NCBI GenBank assembly: GCA_035539175.1
Contig: DATLIY010000007.1
Location: 1,054,001-1,118,000, forward strand
From: Acidisarcina sp.
Lineage (GTDB): Bacteria; Acidobacteriota; Terriglobia; Terriglobales; Acidobacteriaceae
Direction: 5' to 3'
Length of the DNA stretch: 64,000 nt
The position numbers were made by a program, and so were the translations under genes. Positions 8,625 through 17,018 of this stretch are shown piece by piece (position 1 is the stretch's first letter; each line of letters begins with the position of its first letter). The notes beneath the pieces were generated by a model that saw only the letters and a program-made list of their open reading frames with translations, had not been told where the DNA came from and did no database searches.

Positions 8625-9338
8625 TTATGGAGCGATGCGATCCGTGAGGGTGTCCGTGTGGTAGGAGATGTTCTCCCGCAACTCGAACCAGCCTCCCGTG
8701 CCCTTTCTGGTCTCCTTTTCCGTAGCCTCCTCCAGGTTTGCAAAATCCTGCCACGAGTTGTAGCGGGAGATCTCAAGGAACTGCCACGGCGCGCCTTCAA
8801 GATGCCGCAGAATCACGGTACCGGCGGTGCGCTCCGCACGTGAGGCTCCGGGCGTAGTCAGCACCTTCAGCAGATCATCCCGATGCCCTGGAAGCGCACG
8901 ATAGACGGCAACCAGATACACCGCATCGGCGGTCTTCCCTGCCGAGTCGCCGGTGATGCCCATGGCGCGGGCAAACTCCTCCCAGGGCGGGCCGCTGACA
9001 AACGTGTCGCCATGCCAGATGCTCAGGTCGCGCGCGGAGGGAGGCATCGGAGTACCGGCGGCATCCACCGTGGCTTTGGTGCCCATGTGCTCGATAACCG
9101 CATAGTCCCAATCCTCACCGGATTGATGACGCAGGACCAGGAAATGCCCAGGCATCGGCGCCTTGGGGTCTGGAGTCTTCAGGTAGTCCGCTAGCGGCCC
9201 GGCCTTGCCAGGTGCGGCCTTGGTGATGTGGACATGGTAGACGTCCGTCCATGCGGCGTGCTGCGCGGGTGGGTCTTGCGCGTTGCAGATAGATGCGAGG
9301 AACAGCGAGGCAACAAAGAACGCGCCTGTGCTTTTCAA
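8625..9338 (-). CDS. Secreted protein with two ferredoxin-like modules
   Basis: A 237-residue exported protein. The first 20 residues form a signal peptide ending CNA-QD. I do not recognise the exact family. The mature part looks internally duplicated: VYHVHITKAAPGKAGPLADYL (33-53) resembles VYLVAVYRALPGHRDDLLKVL (140-160), and LVLRHQSGEDWDYAVIEHM (68-86 region) resembles VILRHLEGAPWQFLEISRY (175-193 region). That pattern suits two tandem dimeric alpha/beta-barrel halves, as in NIPSNAP or antibiotic-monooxygenase-like folds; this is inference. No catalytic residues can be assigned. It is convergent with the dehydratase and stands alone. Confidence 0.8.
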   Translation of the reverse strand: MKSTGAFFVASLFLASICNAQDPPAQHAAWTDVYHVHITKAAPGKAGPLADYLKTPDPKAPMPGHFLVLRHQSGEDWDYAVIEHMGTKATVDAAGTPMPPSARDLSIWHGDTFVSGPPWEEFARAMGITGDSAGKTADAVYLVAVYRALPGHRDDLLKVLTTPGASRAERTAGTVILRHLEGAPWQFLEISRYNSWQDFANLEEATEKETRKGTGGWFELRENISYHTDTLTDRIAP

Positions 9339-9520
9339 GGTAGTTCCCTCCAGATCTGATTTTTTTACCGGGGGAGACCGTGGGATGGGCCGAGAAGCGA
9401 AGTATCAATAGCAGGCGTACAGAGCGGTGTCAAGCTCTCGCGATGCGGGAGGCGGCGTCTCAGTTTTCTCCCCGTAGTTGATCCATCAAGCGGATCCTTC
9501 GCTTCGGGGATGAAGAAGGG

Positions 9521-9547
9521 GATCCTTCGCTTCGCTCAGGATGACAA
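9521..9547 (+). repeat. 27-bp dispersed repeat, copy 1
   Basis: The sequence begins GATCCTTCGCTTCGCTCAGG and ends ATGACAA. The identical 27 bases occur at 56696-56722. A 14-base partial copy (GATCCTTCGCTTCG) precedes it at 9493-9506. It lies in a non-coding gap between two minus-strand genes. Confidence 0.85.
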
Positions 9548-9580
9548 GAATGTGGGCGAAGGATGATGAGGCACTATCCC

Positions 9581-9988
9581 TCAGGGGAGAGGGCGGCCAA
9601 TCTCCCAATGGTGGCCGAAGGGATCGACGACCCGCCCCAGCCGCCAGCCGTACTCCTCATCTACCGGGAAGACCTCGGTTGCGCCCGCGTCGAGGGCTTG
9701 CGCAAAGACGGCATCGGGGTTCGCCACCGTCAGGATCATTCTCACAGAGCCGCCGCCGAGAGACTCAGGGCTGAAGTTGCCATTTTCGGGGGACTCGTCG
9801 CTGACCCAGAACTCCGCACCCTGCACGGAGAGCTTCGCTACCACCCCTCCTCCGGGAGTCTCCAGCCGATAGGCATCTGTGGCGCCGAAGGCGAATTTGT
9901 AGAACTCCACAGCCTGAGCGCTGTTCCGAACCGACAGCCAGGGCGCGATGGAGCATCGGAACGCATCCGCTGTTGGATCGAGGAACAT
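9581..9988 (-). CDS. VOC (glyoxalase-like) family protein
   Basis: A 135-residue vicinal-oxygen-chelate fold protein of the PhnB-like subgroup. The pattern PWLSVRNSAQAVEFYKFAFGA near the N-terminus, then LSVQGAEFWVSDE, and a C-terminal DPFGHHWEIG are typical of that subgroup. The latter HHWE contains likely metal-site residues. Substrate cannot be told; members range from resistance proteins to dioxygenase-like enzymes. The start is placed at 9988 because a TTAGGAGG motif lies five to six bases upstream on the minus strand. A 51-base longer reading frame exists but lacks such a site. Confidence 0.85.
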   Translation of the reverse strand: MFLDPTADAFRCSIAPWLSVRNSAQAVEFYKFAFGATDAYRLETPGGGVVAKLSVQGAEFWVSDESPENGNFSPESLGGGSVRMILTVANPDAVFAQALDAGATEVFPVDEEYGWRLGRVVDPFGHHWEIGRPLP

Positions 9989-10099
9989 CGCGCCTCCTAA
10001 GCGAAGGATGTTACACCATTCGTCAGGCCCCTTCGACACAGCCCTATCCCCTAGAATGGGGGCAAGCGCAGTGCTGAATGCGATACCCTAAGGAAACCG

Positions 10100-11089
10100 A
10101 TGAATCGACTGCTTGCCTTTGCTGTTTTTCTGCTTCCCATGGCGGCGCTGGGGGAAAAGTCCGCATCGCCCGTTCCGCAGGGTACGCGCGCCACGGTGAT
10201 TCGCGAGACGGTGGTCTACATATCCTCCGACACCTCCGCCCAGAAGGTTGGGCAGATGACCCCGGGGCGCGAGATGGTGATCGTGGAGCACAGCGGCAAA
10301 TGGCTGCGCGTCTTTGCCAACACGGACGTGGAAGAGGCTCGCGACGCGGATGTTCCGCTCTTCGGGCAGGAGTCGGCTCCCCCTCCGGTTTCAGGATGGG
10401 TGCAGGATAAGGGTGTCCTGACAGCCGAGACGCCGAATGGTGACGCGATCCTGCTGGGCGAGGCTGCCACGAAAGAACTCCTGGCCAGCGAGCCGCACTC
10501 TCCTCCGCGCGCGGCGCTCGACGCACGCCTGCTCTATCGCCGGGTCAACGATTTCTATCCGCAATCGGCGTTGGCTCCGGAGGCGGCCTGGCGCGCCGCG
10601 GATATCCGCTGGCAGTTGGAGAAGGCCGATGCCATGTCGCGTCCGTCCGCTCACGAAAAGGAGAACTACCTGCGGGAGCAATTGGACGATGAGGAACTGA
10701 AAAAGATCGAGAAGAAGTATCCGCATAGCAAATGGTCCGACATGGCTGCTTTTCTGCAGATTGACAATAAGCTGTGCGGAGACTGGCAGGGCTCTCCTAA
10801 GTGCCCGGAGAAGGAGTCGGAGACCTACGAGAAGTACGTCACCGAGCATCCTGACTCCCCCAAGGCGGCGGAAGCGCTGTATTCTGCCATGTACCGCCAA
10901 AGTGTGCTGGTAGACATCTACGCCGCGAACGAGGACAGGAAGAAATCCGACGGCGCAAAGGCGAAGGCGCGGGATCTGGCTGGTAAGCTGGTAAGTCACT
11001 GGCCGCAGACGGATTATGCGGCCAGGGCCGCCGCTTTGGTATACAAGTTGGAGCAGGATATTCCCATTTACGGTATCGATCGCGAGTAG
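10100..11089 (+). CDS. Secreted SH3-domain and TPR-like protein
   Basis: A 329-residue exported protein. A signal peptide (residues 1-18, ending ALG) is followed by a bacterial SH3-like domain at about 28-105, with TRATVIRETVVYISSD and GKWLRVFA. After it comes a helical region with repeat-like elements, such as YRRVNDFYPQSALAPEAAWRAADI (split here as YRRVNDFYPQ and LAPEAAWRAADI), YVTEHPDSPKAAEALY and LVSHWPQTDYAARAAALVY. These resemble the TPR pattern of BamD/YbgF-type proteins. Binding to peptidoglycan or envelope partners is an inference. It ends 20 bp before uppP in the same orientation, so the two may be co-transcribed. Confidence 0.85.
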   Translation: MNRLLAFAVFLLPMAALGEKSASPVPQGTRATVIRETVVYISSDTSAQKVGQMTPGREMVIVEHSGKWLRVFANTDVEEARDADVPLFGQESAPPPVSGWVQDKGVLTAETPNGDAILLGEAATKELLASEPHSPPRAALDARLLYRRVNDFYPQSALAPEAAWRAADIRWQLEKADAMSRPSAHEKENYLREQLDDEELKKIEKKYPHSKWSDMAAFLQIDNKLCGDWQGSPKCPEKESETYEKYVTEHPDSPKAAEALYSAMYRQSVLVDIYAANEDRKKSDGAKAKARDLAGKLVSHWPQTDYAARAAALVYKLEQDIPIYGIDRE

Positions 11090-11109
11090 ACGGCAGGGCC
11101 GGAGGTTTC

Positions 11110-11985
11110 TTGAACGATTACGTATTGTCTGTGTTGCTAGGCATTGTGGAGGGATTGACGGAGTTTCTGCCGGTCAGTTCCACCGCTCACCTGAGAATTA
11201 CCGAAGCATTGTTGCAAATCAATCTGACCAATCCCTACTGGAAGATGTACACCATCGTGATCCAGTTAGGCGCGATTCTGGCCCTGCTGCTGCTGTTCCT
11301 GGGCAGGATCATCGAATTTCTGCGCACCTTTCCCGAGGGCGAGGAAGGCGACCGCACCGTCTTCAACCATCCGCTGACACTGACCCTTGTCGCCTTTGTC
11401 TGCACCGCGGTTCCCTCGCTGCTGCTGACCAAGCTGATCGGCAAGCACCTGGAAAGCATCCGCATCATGGCGCTGGCGCTGGTGATCGGCGGCATCATCA
11501 TGTGGGTGGTAGACGCATGGAGCGTTCGTCGCGAGGCGACCACCAGGGACGTAGAGCAGATGTCGCTGGGGCAAGCTATCTGGATTGGCCTGTGCCAGAC
11601 GCTTTCCGCCGTCTTTCCGGGAACGTCCCGTTCCATGTCGACCATCGCCGCCGGTCAACTCGTGGGTATGACCCGCTCGGCTGCGCTGGAGTTCAGCTTC
11701 CTGGTCTCGATTCCAACCATGATCGCGGCGACCGGCTACGACCTGCTGAAGACTCTGCACCCGAAGCACGTCGAGGGCGCGGAGGCGATAGCTCCCCTGG
11801 TAATGACGGGACACGACTGGGTTGTGCTGGCCATCGGCTTCGTGGTCTCGTTTGTGGTGGCCCTGGGATGCGTGGAGTGGTTCCTGCAGTGGGTCCGCAA
11901 TCACGGATTCGTACTGTTCGCCATCTACCGCATCGTTGTGGGCGGATTGCTACTGGTCTTTGGCACGAAGCTCTTCGGAATGTAG
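11110..11985 (+). CDS. uppP: Undecaprenyl-diphosphatase UppP
   Basis: A 291-residue integral membrane phosphatase that recycles undecaprenyl diphosphate to the monophosphate carrier of cell-wall synthesis. Loss or gain affects bacitracin sensitivity. Both family motifs are present: EGLTEFLPVSSTAH near residues 14-27 and PGTSRSMSTIAAG in the second half. Eight or so hydrophobic segments are visible. The start is TTG at 11110, with GGAGG at 11101-11105 four bases upstream; no ATG fits. It has the same orientation as ftsK, 265 bp downstream. Confidence 0.95.
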   Translation: MNDYVLSVLLGIVEGLTEFLPVSSTAHLRITEALLQINLTNPYWKMYTIVIQLGAILALLLLFLGRIIEFLRTFPEGEEGDRTVFNHPLTLTLVAFVCTAVPSLLLTKLIGKHLESIRIMALALVIGGIIMWVVDAWSVRREATTRDVEQMSLGQAIWIGLCQTLSAVFPGTSRSMSTIAAGQLVGMTRSAALEFSFLVSIPTMIAATGYDLLKTLHPKHVEGAEAIAPLVMTGHDWVVLAIGFVVSFVVALGCVEWFLQWVRNHGFVLFAIYRIVVGGLLLVFGTKLFGM

Positions 11986-12250
11986 AGGATAGGCGGAGCC
12001 GGGAGGCTGTCCCGGTTCCCTGTCCCAGTCCGCTATCTCAGCCTCCCTGCCCCGTTCCCCCGATCCCTGTATCTGCCCTGCCTGCCGGTTCCGCGTACCC
12101 CGTTCTGGTAGTTGGAGATGTGGATACCACCCCGGGGATTTTGTCCCCCCGGAGAGTCCATTCTGGGATAATTGGAATTGCTCTGGTGTTCGGGATGTGT
12201 TGCCGATGGACCGAATTTCCGTTCCACCGCGGGCATCGTCGCGCGCCTCA

Positions 12251-14773
12251 ATGAAGCCACTCAAATTGGTACTGACGCCTACGCGCAACCGCCGCCTGAA
12301 CGAACTGGTCGGGCTGATGCTGCTTGTTGCGGCTAGCCTCCTTCTCCTCTCGCTTCTCTCCTATCGGGCTACGGACCCCTCGCTGAATACGGTGGGCGGA
12401 TTTGCCGCGGGCCGTCCTGCGCACAACTGGACGGGGCTGATCGGCGCCACCATCAGCGATCTGCTATTGCAGGTCGAGGGCCTTGGCGCGTTCTGCTTTC
12501 CCCTGTTTCTTGGCGGCCTCGGCTACACCTGGCTGCGTTCCAGGCCGGCAGGGCCACCCCTGGCCAAGTGGAGCGGAGTGGCTCTGAGCCTGATTTTTGT
12601 GCCGGCGCTGCTCGGCCTGTTGCCCGGCCATATGCTGTGGATGCATACTCTTCCGATTGAAGGGCTGGTGGGCCACCTGGTGGTGGACGCGCTGGTTGCC
12701 TACCTGAACTTTCCCGGAGCCTGCGTGGTGGTGGTGACGATGGTCGCCATCGCTGCCTACCTGAGCACGACTTTCTCCTTTAACACCAGCCGCGATTGGC
12801 TGGTGGTGCGTTTTGCGTTTCTGTCGAACTGGCGCGATCGCTGGACCAACTGGAAGATGGCGCGTGCTCGGGCCAAAGAACTGAAGCGCGCCCGCAAACA
12901 AGAAGCAGCTCGCGAAAAAGCACTGGTAAAGGCTCGCAAGGCAGTCGGCAAGTCGCAGAAGGTGACTCCAGCCACGACCGAGGAAGAAGAGGACACGGGC
13001 AATCGTCGTGCCGGCTTTGCCGAACTCTACGACGAGCCTGCGCCGCCGCCAACCCTATGGGAGCAGATGCCGCGCGCGAAGGTTCCCGATCCCGAACCGG
13101 AGCCTATTCCGGTGGAAGAGTTGAAGCCCCGGCTGGTGCCTCCGCGGGCCAAGGCTGTCCCGGACCCCGTGCCGACGCCGGAGGAGGGCTGGGTTGAAGA
13201 CGCCGCTGAGCCAGGCCAGCCGCAGCAGCAGGATGCAGACGAAGGCATCGTGGTCGGCGAACGCGCCGACGCTGTGCTCCGACCGGTAACCGTGACTCCG
13301 AAATCGGTCAGCGGCTTCAAGCTGCCGCCCAGTTCCCTGCTCTTCCGCAGTGAAGAGGAGCAGGTAGTCCGCGAAGATGAACTGCGGGCAGATGCCCAGG
13401 TGCTGGTGGAGAAATGTGCCGAGTTCGGCGTGCTGGGCCAGGTGGTGCAGATCAATCCCGGGCCGGTGGTCACGACCTTCGAGTTCCGGCCCGAGGCGGG
13501 CGTGAAGTATAGCCGCGTCACTGGCCTCTCCGACGATCTCTGCCTGGCGATGCGGGCAGAGAGCATCCTGATCGAGCGCATGGCAGGCAAGAGCACCGTG
13601 GGCATCCAGGTTCCGAACCATGAGCGCGAGACGATCTGGTTGCGGGACGTCATCGAATCGGAGACCTTCGGGCATGCCAAGTCGCGTCTGACTCTGGCAA
13701 TGGGCAAGGACATCAACGGCCGCATTGTGACCGCAGATCTGGCGACCATGCCTCACGTGCTGATCGCAGGATCGACGGGCAGCGGCAAATCGGTGGCCAT
13801 CAACGCCATGATCATGTCCGTGCTCTATCGCTCCACGCCGGAGCAGGTACGGCTGATCCTGGTCGATCCCAAGCGCGTGGAACTGGGGATGTACGAGGGG
13901 ATTCCGCACCTCTTTACGCCCATCATCACCGAGCCCAAGCTTGCGGCGAATGCTCTGCGCAATGCGGTGCGCGAGATGGAGCGGCGGCTGAAGCTGCTGG
14001 CCTCCCGCAGCGTGCGCAACATCGACCAGTACAACAAGCTGTTTGAGAATGGCACGCCGAGCATGTTCGAGGACTCGGAGGAGCAGCAGCCGCTGCCCTA
14101 CATCATCATCATCATCGACGAGCTTGCCGACCTGATGATGCTGGATAAGTCGAATGTGGAAGAGGCCATCACGCGGCTGGCGCAGATGGCGCGTGCCGTG
14201 GGCATCCACCTGATCCTTGCGACCCAGCGGCCCTCGGTGGATGTCATCACAGGGCTGATCAAGGCCAACGTGCCGACGCGGATCTCCTTCCGCCTGGCAA
14301 CCAAGGTGGACTCGCGAACGATTCTGGATTCGAATGGAGCGGAGTGCCTCCTGGGCCGCGGCGACATGCTCTTTCTGCCGCCGGGAACCTCGCGCCTGCA
14401 GCGCCTGCACGCTCCCTTCGTAACGGAAAAAGAGACGGCGGCGGTGGTTGGCTTCTGGAAGAATCAGGGCGAGGCGGAGTATGCGCACGGATTCCTCGAT
14501 TCTCCCAAGGACGACAAGGGGCGCGACCTGGATACAGTGAGCGACGACGACAACGACGAGTTGTTCGAGGACGCGGTGCGCCTGATTCTGGAGTTCGGCA
14601 AGGCTTCCACTTCCCTGCTGCAACGTCGTCTGCGCATTGGCTACGGACGCGCGGCGCACCTGATCGACATGATGGAACGCGACGGCATCGTAGGCCCCGC
14701 CGATGGCTCCAAGCCAAGAGAGATTCTGAAACCACCGGACTGGCTGAACCAGGTCGATCCTGTCATGCGCTAG
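12251..14773 (+). CDS. ftsK: DNA translocase FtsK/SpoIIIE
   Basis: About 840 residues. It is anchored at the division septum and pumps chromosomal DNA during segregation. Four N-terminal membrane segments lie within about residues 17-170. A charged linker with Pro- and Glu-rich stretches (about 195-360) follows. The RecA-like motor has Walker A GSTGSGKS near residue 507, then VDPKRVELGMYEGIPHL, IIDELADLMM (Walker B) and LILATQRPSVDVITG. The C-terminal winged-helix gamma domain (RLRIGYGRAAHLIDMMERDG) reads DNA polarity. The start is uncertain: ATGs at 12197, 12206 and 12251 are in frame, and none has a clear ribosome-binding site. I chose 12251 because it precedes a normal cytoplasmic N-terminus. 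Confidence 0.95.
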   Translation: MKPLKLVLTPTRNRRLNELVGLMLLVAASLLLLSLLSYRATDPSLNTVGGFAAGRPAHNWTGLIGATISDLLLQVEGLGAFCFPLFLGGLGYTWLRSRPAGPPLAKWSGVALSLIFVPALLGLLPGHMLWMHTLPIEGLVGHLVVDALVAYLNFPGACVVVVTMVAIAAYLSTTFSFNTSRDWLVVRFAFLSNWRDRWTNWKMARARAKELKRARKQEAAREKALVKARKAVGKSQKVTPATTEEEEDTGNRRAGFAELYDEPAPPPTLWEQMPRAKVPDPEPEPIPVEELKPRLVPPRAKAVPDPVPTPEEGWVEDAAEPGQPQQQDADEGIVVGERADAVLRPVTVTPKSVSGFKLPPSSLLFRSEEEQVVREDELRADAQVLVEKCAEFGVLGQVVQINPGPVVTTFEFRPEAGVKYSRVTGLSDDLCLAMRAESILIERMAGKSTVGIQVPNHERETIWLRDVIESETFGHAKSRLTLAMGKDINGRIVTADLATMPHVLIAGSTGSGKSVAINAMIMSVLYRSTPEQVRLILVDPKRVELGMYEGIPHLFTPIITEPKLAANALRNAVREMERRLKLLASRSVRNIDQYNKLFENGTPSMFEDSEEQQPLPYIIIIIDELADLMMLDKSNVEEAITRLAQMARAVGIHLILATQRPSVDVITGLIKANVPTRISFRLATKVDSRTILDSNGAECLLGRGDMLFLPPGTSRLQRLHAPFVTEKETAAVVGFWKNQGEAEYAHGFLDSPKDDKGRDLDTVSDDDNDELFEDAVRLILEFGKASTSLLQRRLRIGYGRAAHLIDMMERDGIVGPADGSKPREILKPPDWLNQVDPVMR

Positions 14774-14794
14774 GTCGATCCTTTCATGGGCTAG
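14753..14794 (+). repeat. 21-bp tandem duplication spanning the ftsK stop codon
   Basis: Units 14753-14773 and 14774-14794 match at 19 of 21 bases and both end in TAG. The first unit encodes the last residues and stop of FtsK. The second is a non-coding copy directly after it. Confidence 0.85.
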
Positions 14795-14834
14795 GCGTGC
14801 GTCGTTCTCATGGCTTCCTTGCTGACTGGTGGCT

Positions 14835-16736
14835 CTACGTGTCGCGGCGAAGAGCCAGCCAGTCGTGCTGATAGGCGAAGCTGATGGCGAGCAGCACCAC
14901 GCCCAGCGCCAAAAAGCTGGCCACGCGATATCCCTGGCTGAGTTGACTGGCATCGAAGAGAAATACCTTGGCAATCGCCAGCGCGAGCAGGACCAGGGCC
15001 TGCCAGCGCAGGAACGCCGAGCGCGCGAGGAAACCCGTCGCCATCAACGCCGCCCCATAGGCCATGAACCAGCCGCTGTAGGCAAATTGCGAATAGACCA
15101 GATCGCGGGGATCGATCACTCTGCAGAGGTTCCCGGCAAGGCTGGCTCCGCAGGTCCAGTAATGGTGAATTTCAAATGCGACGGACCATAGCGCCACGAC
15201 ATTGAAGGCAATCGTGAGGAGGGCAGCGAGTGCGCTCCAGGAGAGCACGGACTTCTGCTCCGCATGCCTGAGGCCCAGCACACTGATCCGCAGGGCGACG
15301 GCAAAGGCCGCAAGCGCCGCCATGTATGTGGCGAAGTGGGCATTGAGAACGACGTCCACCGGCTGATGCAGCGGATCGCTGATCTCCAGCAGCAAGAGGC
15401 TGAGGAAGCAGAGGACCACAACGGCAGCGCCCAGTTCGCGCCTGCCGGGACGAGGCCGCCAGAATGCGATGGCGATCCCTGCCAGCGCTTCCCCCAGCCA
15501 CCCCAGCACGATGGCGTATCCAGTGAAGTGGAACCAGATGGCGAGCGCGACAAAGAAGGCGGCCAGCGCCTCCTGCGTGACGAAGAACTTGCGCTCGGCG
15601 ACGTTTGCCCGCGGTTGCAATCGCGCGAGGTGGGATAGCGCGATCGACGCTGCAGCCAGGACGAGCGCGATCCACTGGCGCAGCCACGCCTGCTGCGGGT
15701 GCGCCACCAGCGAATATGCCTCGATGGCCGCGAGCAAAGCAATCGCGACCGGAGCGGCGACAAGAAATATACTCGCAGCGGGCGGGGCGGACTCGCTCCC
15801 GAAACTGCGCAGGGTAAGCAGCGGAACAGCCGAAAACACTACGAAGAACAGCGCCACAAACGTGAGCGTAAGAGCGGCCAGGGGTGGGTGGTAGAACTCG
15901 CCAAACCAGGCAAAGAAATAGAATCCCGTGCCAACGAAGGCTCCAACCGGCAATCGCAACCAGGACCGCAAATCCGCCAGCAGTACCACTCCGACGGAGA
16001 GCAGCAGCAGGTAGCCGAAGAGAAAGATCTCGTGATCCTCGCCGGTAGACAGCAGCCCCGGAGTCACCAGCCCACCCAGCAGCGCATAGGTTGCCAGCAC
16101 CTCGGATCGCTGCCGCCAGGAGAAATATGCATTTGTAACCGTTACTGCGACCATACCAAGAAAGGCCACCGCAGCCGGCACCAGGTGATAGACATTGAAC
16201 GAGGCCCACAGGGACAGGTACGCGATACCGCTGCCCAATGCTTTGAGCGTGTAAGAAAATGCGGGGTATCCCTTATGGCGAAAGCGCTCCGACCAGAGCG
16301 CGAGAGCCACAGCCAGAATCAGCCCAATCGCGATCTGCACCGGCGGCCCAATCCAGTTGCGATCGAAGGCCAGCTTGAGGAACCAGGCCATGGCGAAGAG
16401 GACGGCGACAATCCCGACGCGGTTGAAGAGCTGCGAGCCGATTCGCTGCTCCAGCGTCCTAGTTGTACCCGCCGTTTTAGTACCCGCCGTAGTGCCTGAT
16501 TTTGCTGTGCCCGATGTTGTTACGCCCGATGTTGTCGTGCCCGTCTCTCGGATATGTTCCGGCACAGGTGGCGTTTCGCCGGGCCGTCGCACGGTGGCTG
16601 CCGGAGGCGGCGTGGCAGCTTGCCCAGGCGGGGTCGGGGATGCCGCAGAGTCTGGCATAGCCTCCAATCGCTGGACACGAGCCGCCAGTTCCCGAACCTG
16701 CTGCCGTAACTCCTCGAGTTCGCTATCCCGACCCAT
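14835..16736 (-). CDS. DUF2339-type polytopic membrane protein
   Basis: A 633-residue membrane protein of unknown role. It starts with a short coiled coil (residues 2-26, with SELEELRQQVRELAARVQRL) and a Pro/Thr/Gly-rich linker to about residue 90. About 20 hydrophobic helices follow, beginning near the conserved LEQRIGSQLFNRVGIVA block typical of DUF2339. Internal stretches such as SYTLKALGSGIAYLSLWA are also characteristic. The reading frame runs further upstream, but those codons look unlike protein and the natural start is the ATG at 16736 ahead of GRDSELEEL. It is convergent with ftsK and divergent from the YncE-like gene. Confidence 0.85.
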   Translation of the reverse strand: MGRDSELEELRQQVRELAARVQRLEAMPDSAASPTPPGQAATPPPAATVRRPGETPPVPEHIRETGTTTSGVTTSGTAKSGTTAGTKTAGTTRTLEQRIGSQLFNRVGIVAVLFAMAWFLKLAFDRNWIGPPVQIAIGLILAVALALWSERFRHKGYPAFSYTLKALGSGIAYLSLWASFNVYHLVPAAVAFLGMVAVTVTNAYFSWRQRSEVLATYALLGGLVTPGLLSTGEDHEIFLFGYLLLLSVGVVLLADLRSWLRLPVGAFVGTGFYFFAWFGEFYHPPLAALTLTFVALFFVVFSAVPLLTLRSFGSESAPPAASIFLVAAPVAIALLAAIEAYSLVAHPQQAWLRQWIALVLAAASIALSHLARLQPRANVAERKFFVTQEALAAFFVALAIWFHFTGYAIVLGWLGEALAGIAIAFWRPRPGRRELGAAVVVLCFLSLLLLEISDPLHQPVDVVLNAHFATYMAALAAFAVALRISVLGLRHAEQKSVLSWSALAALLTIAFNVVALWSVAFEIHHYWTCGASLAGNLCRVIDPRDLVYSQFAYSGWFMAYGAALMATGFLARSAFLRWQALVLLALAIAKVFLFDASQLSQGYRVASFLALGVVLLAISFAYQHDWLALRRDT

Positions 16737-17018
16737 GCCCGTCAATGTACAGCAAGCGAGACAGGAGGCAAAGATATGCGGCAGACGGAGGCGCCAGGGG
16801 CCTCCTCCTATGGCACTGTGCGGAGGCATCTTGCAGAACTCGAGTGTACAAGGTTGGTTCGTGACGGATCGAGAGTCCGCGTCACCATCGATGGCAAGGC
16901 ACACGATCGATGGCACGGCAAACACGATCGAGGACCACAACACAAAGAGATCCGTAAAAGAGATCCGTCGATATTCGCAGGAATGGATTAGGATTTCCGT
17001 GTGCCTGGAGGCACCCGA

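Noticed and set aside
11016-12254. A 412-codon plus-strand frame overlapping uppP
   Set aside because: It is out of frame with UppP, which has both family motifs. The translation is rich in Arg, Gly and Pro and lacks domains.
13055-14974. A 639-codon open frame antisense to ftsK
   Set aside because: FtsK in the other strand is complete with all motifs. High-GC codon bias readily keeps the antisense frame open.
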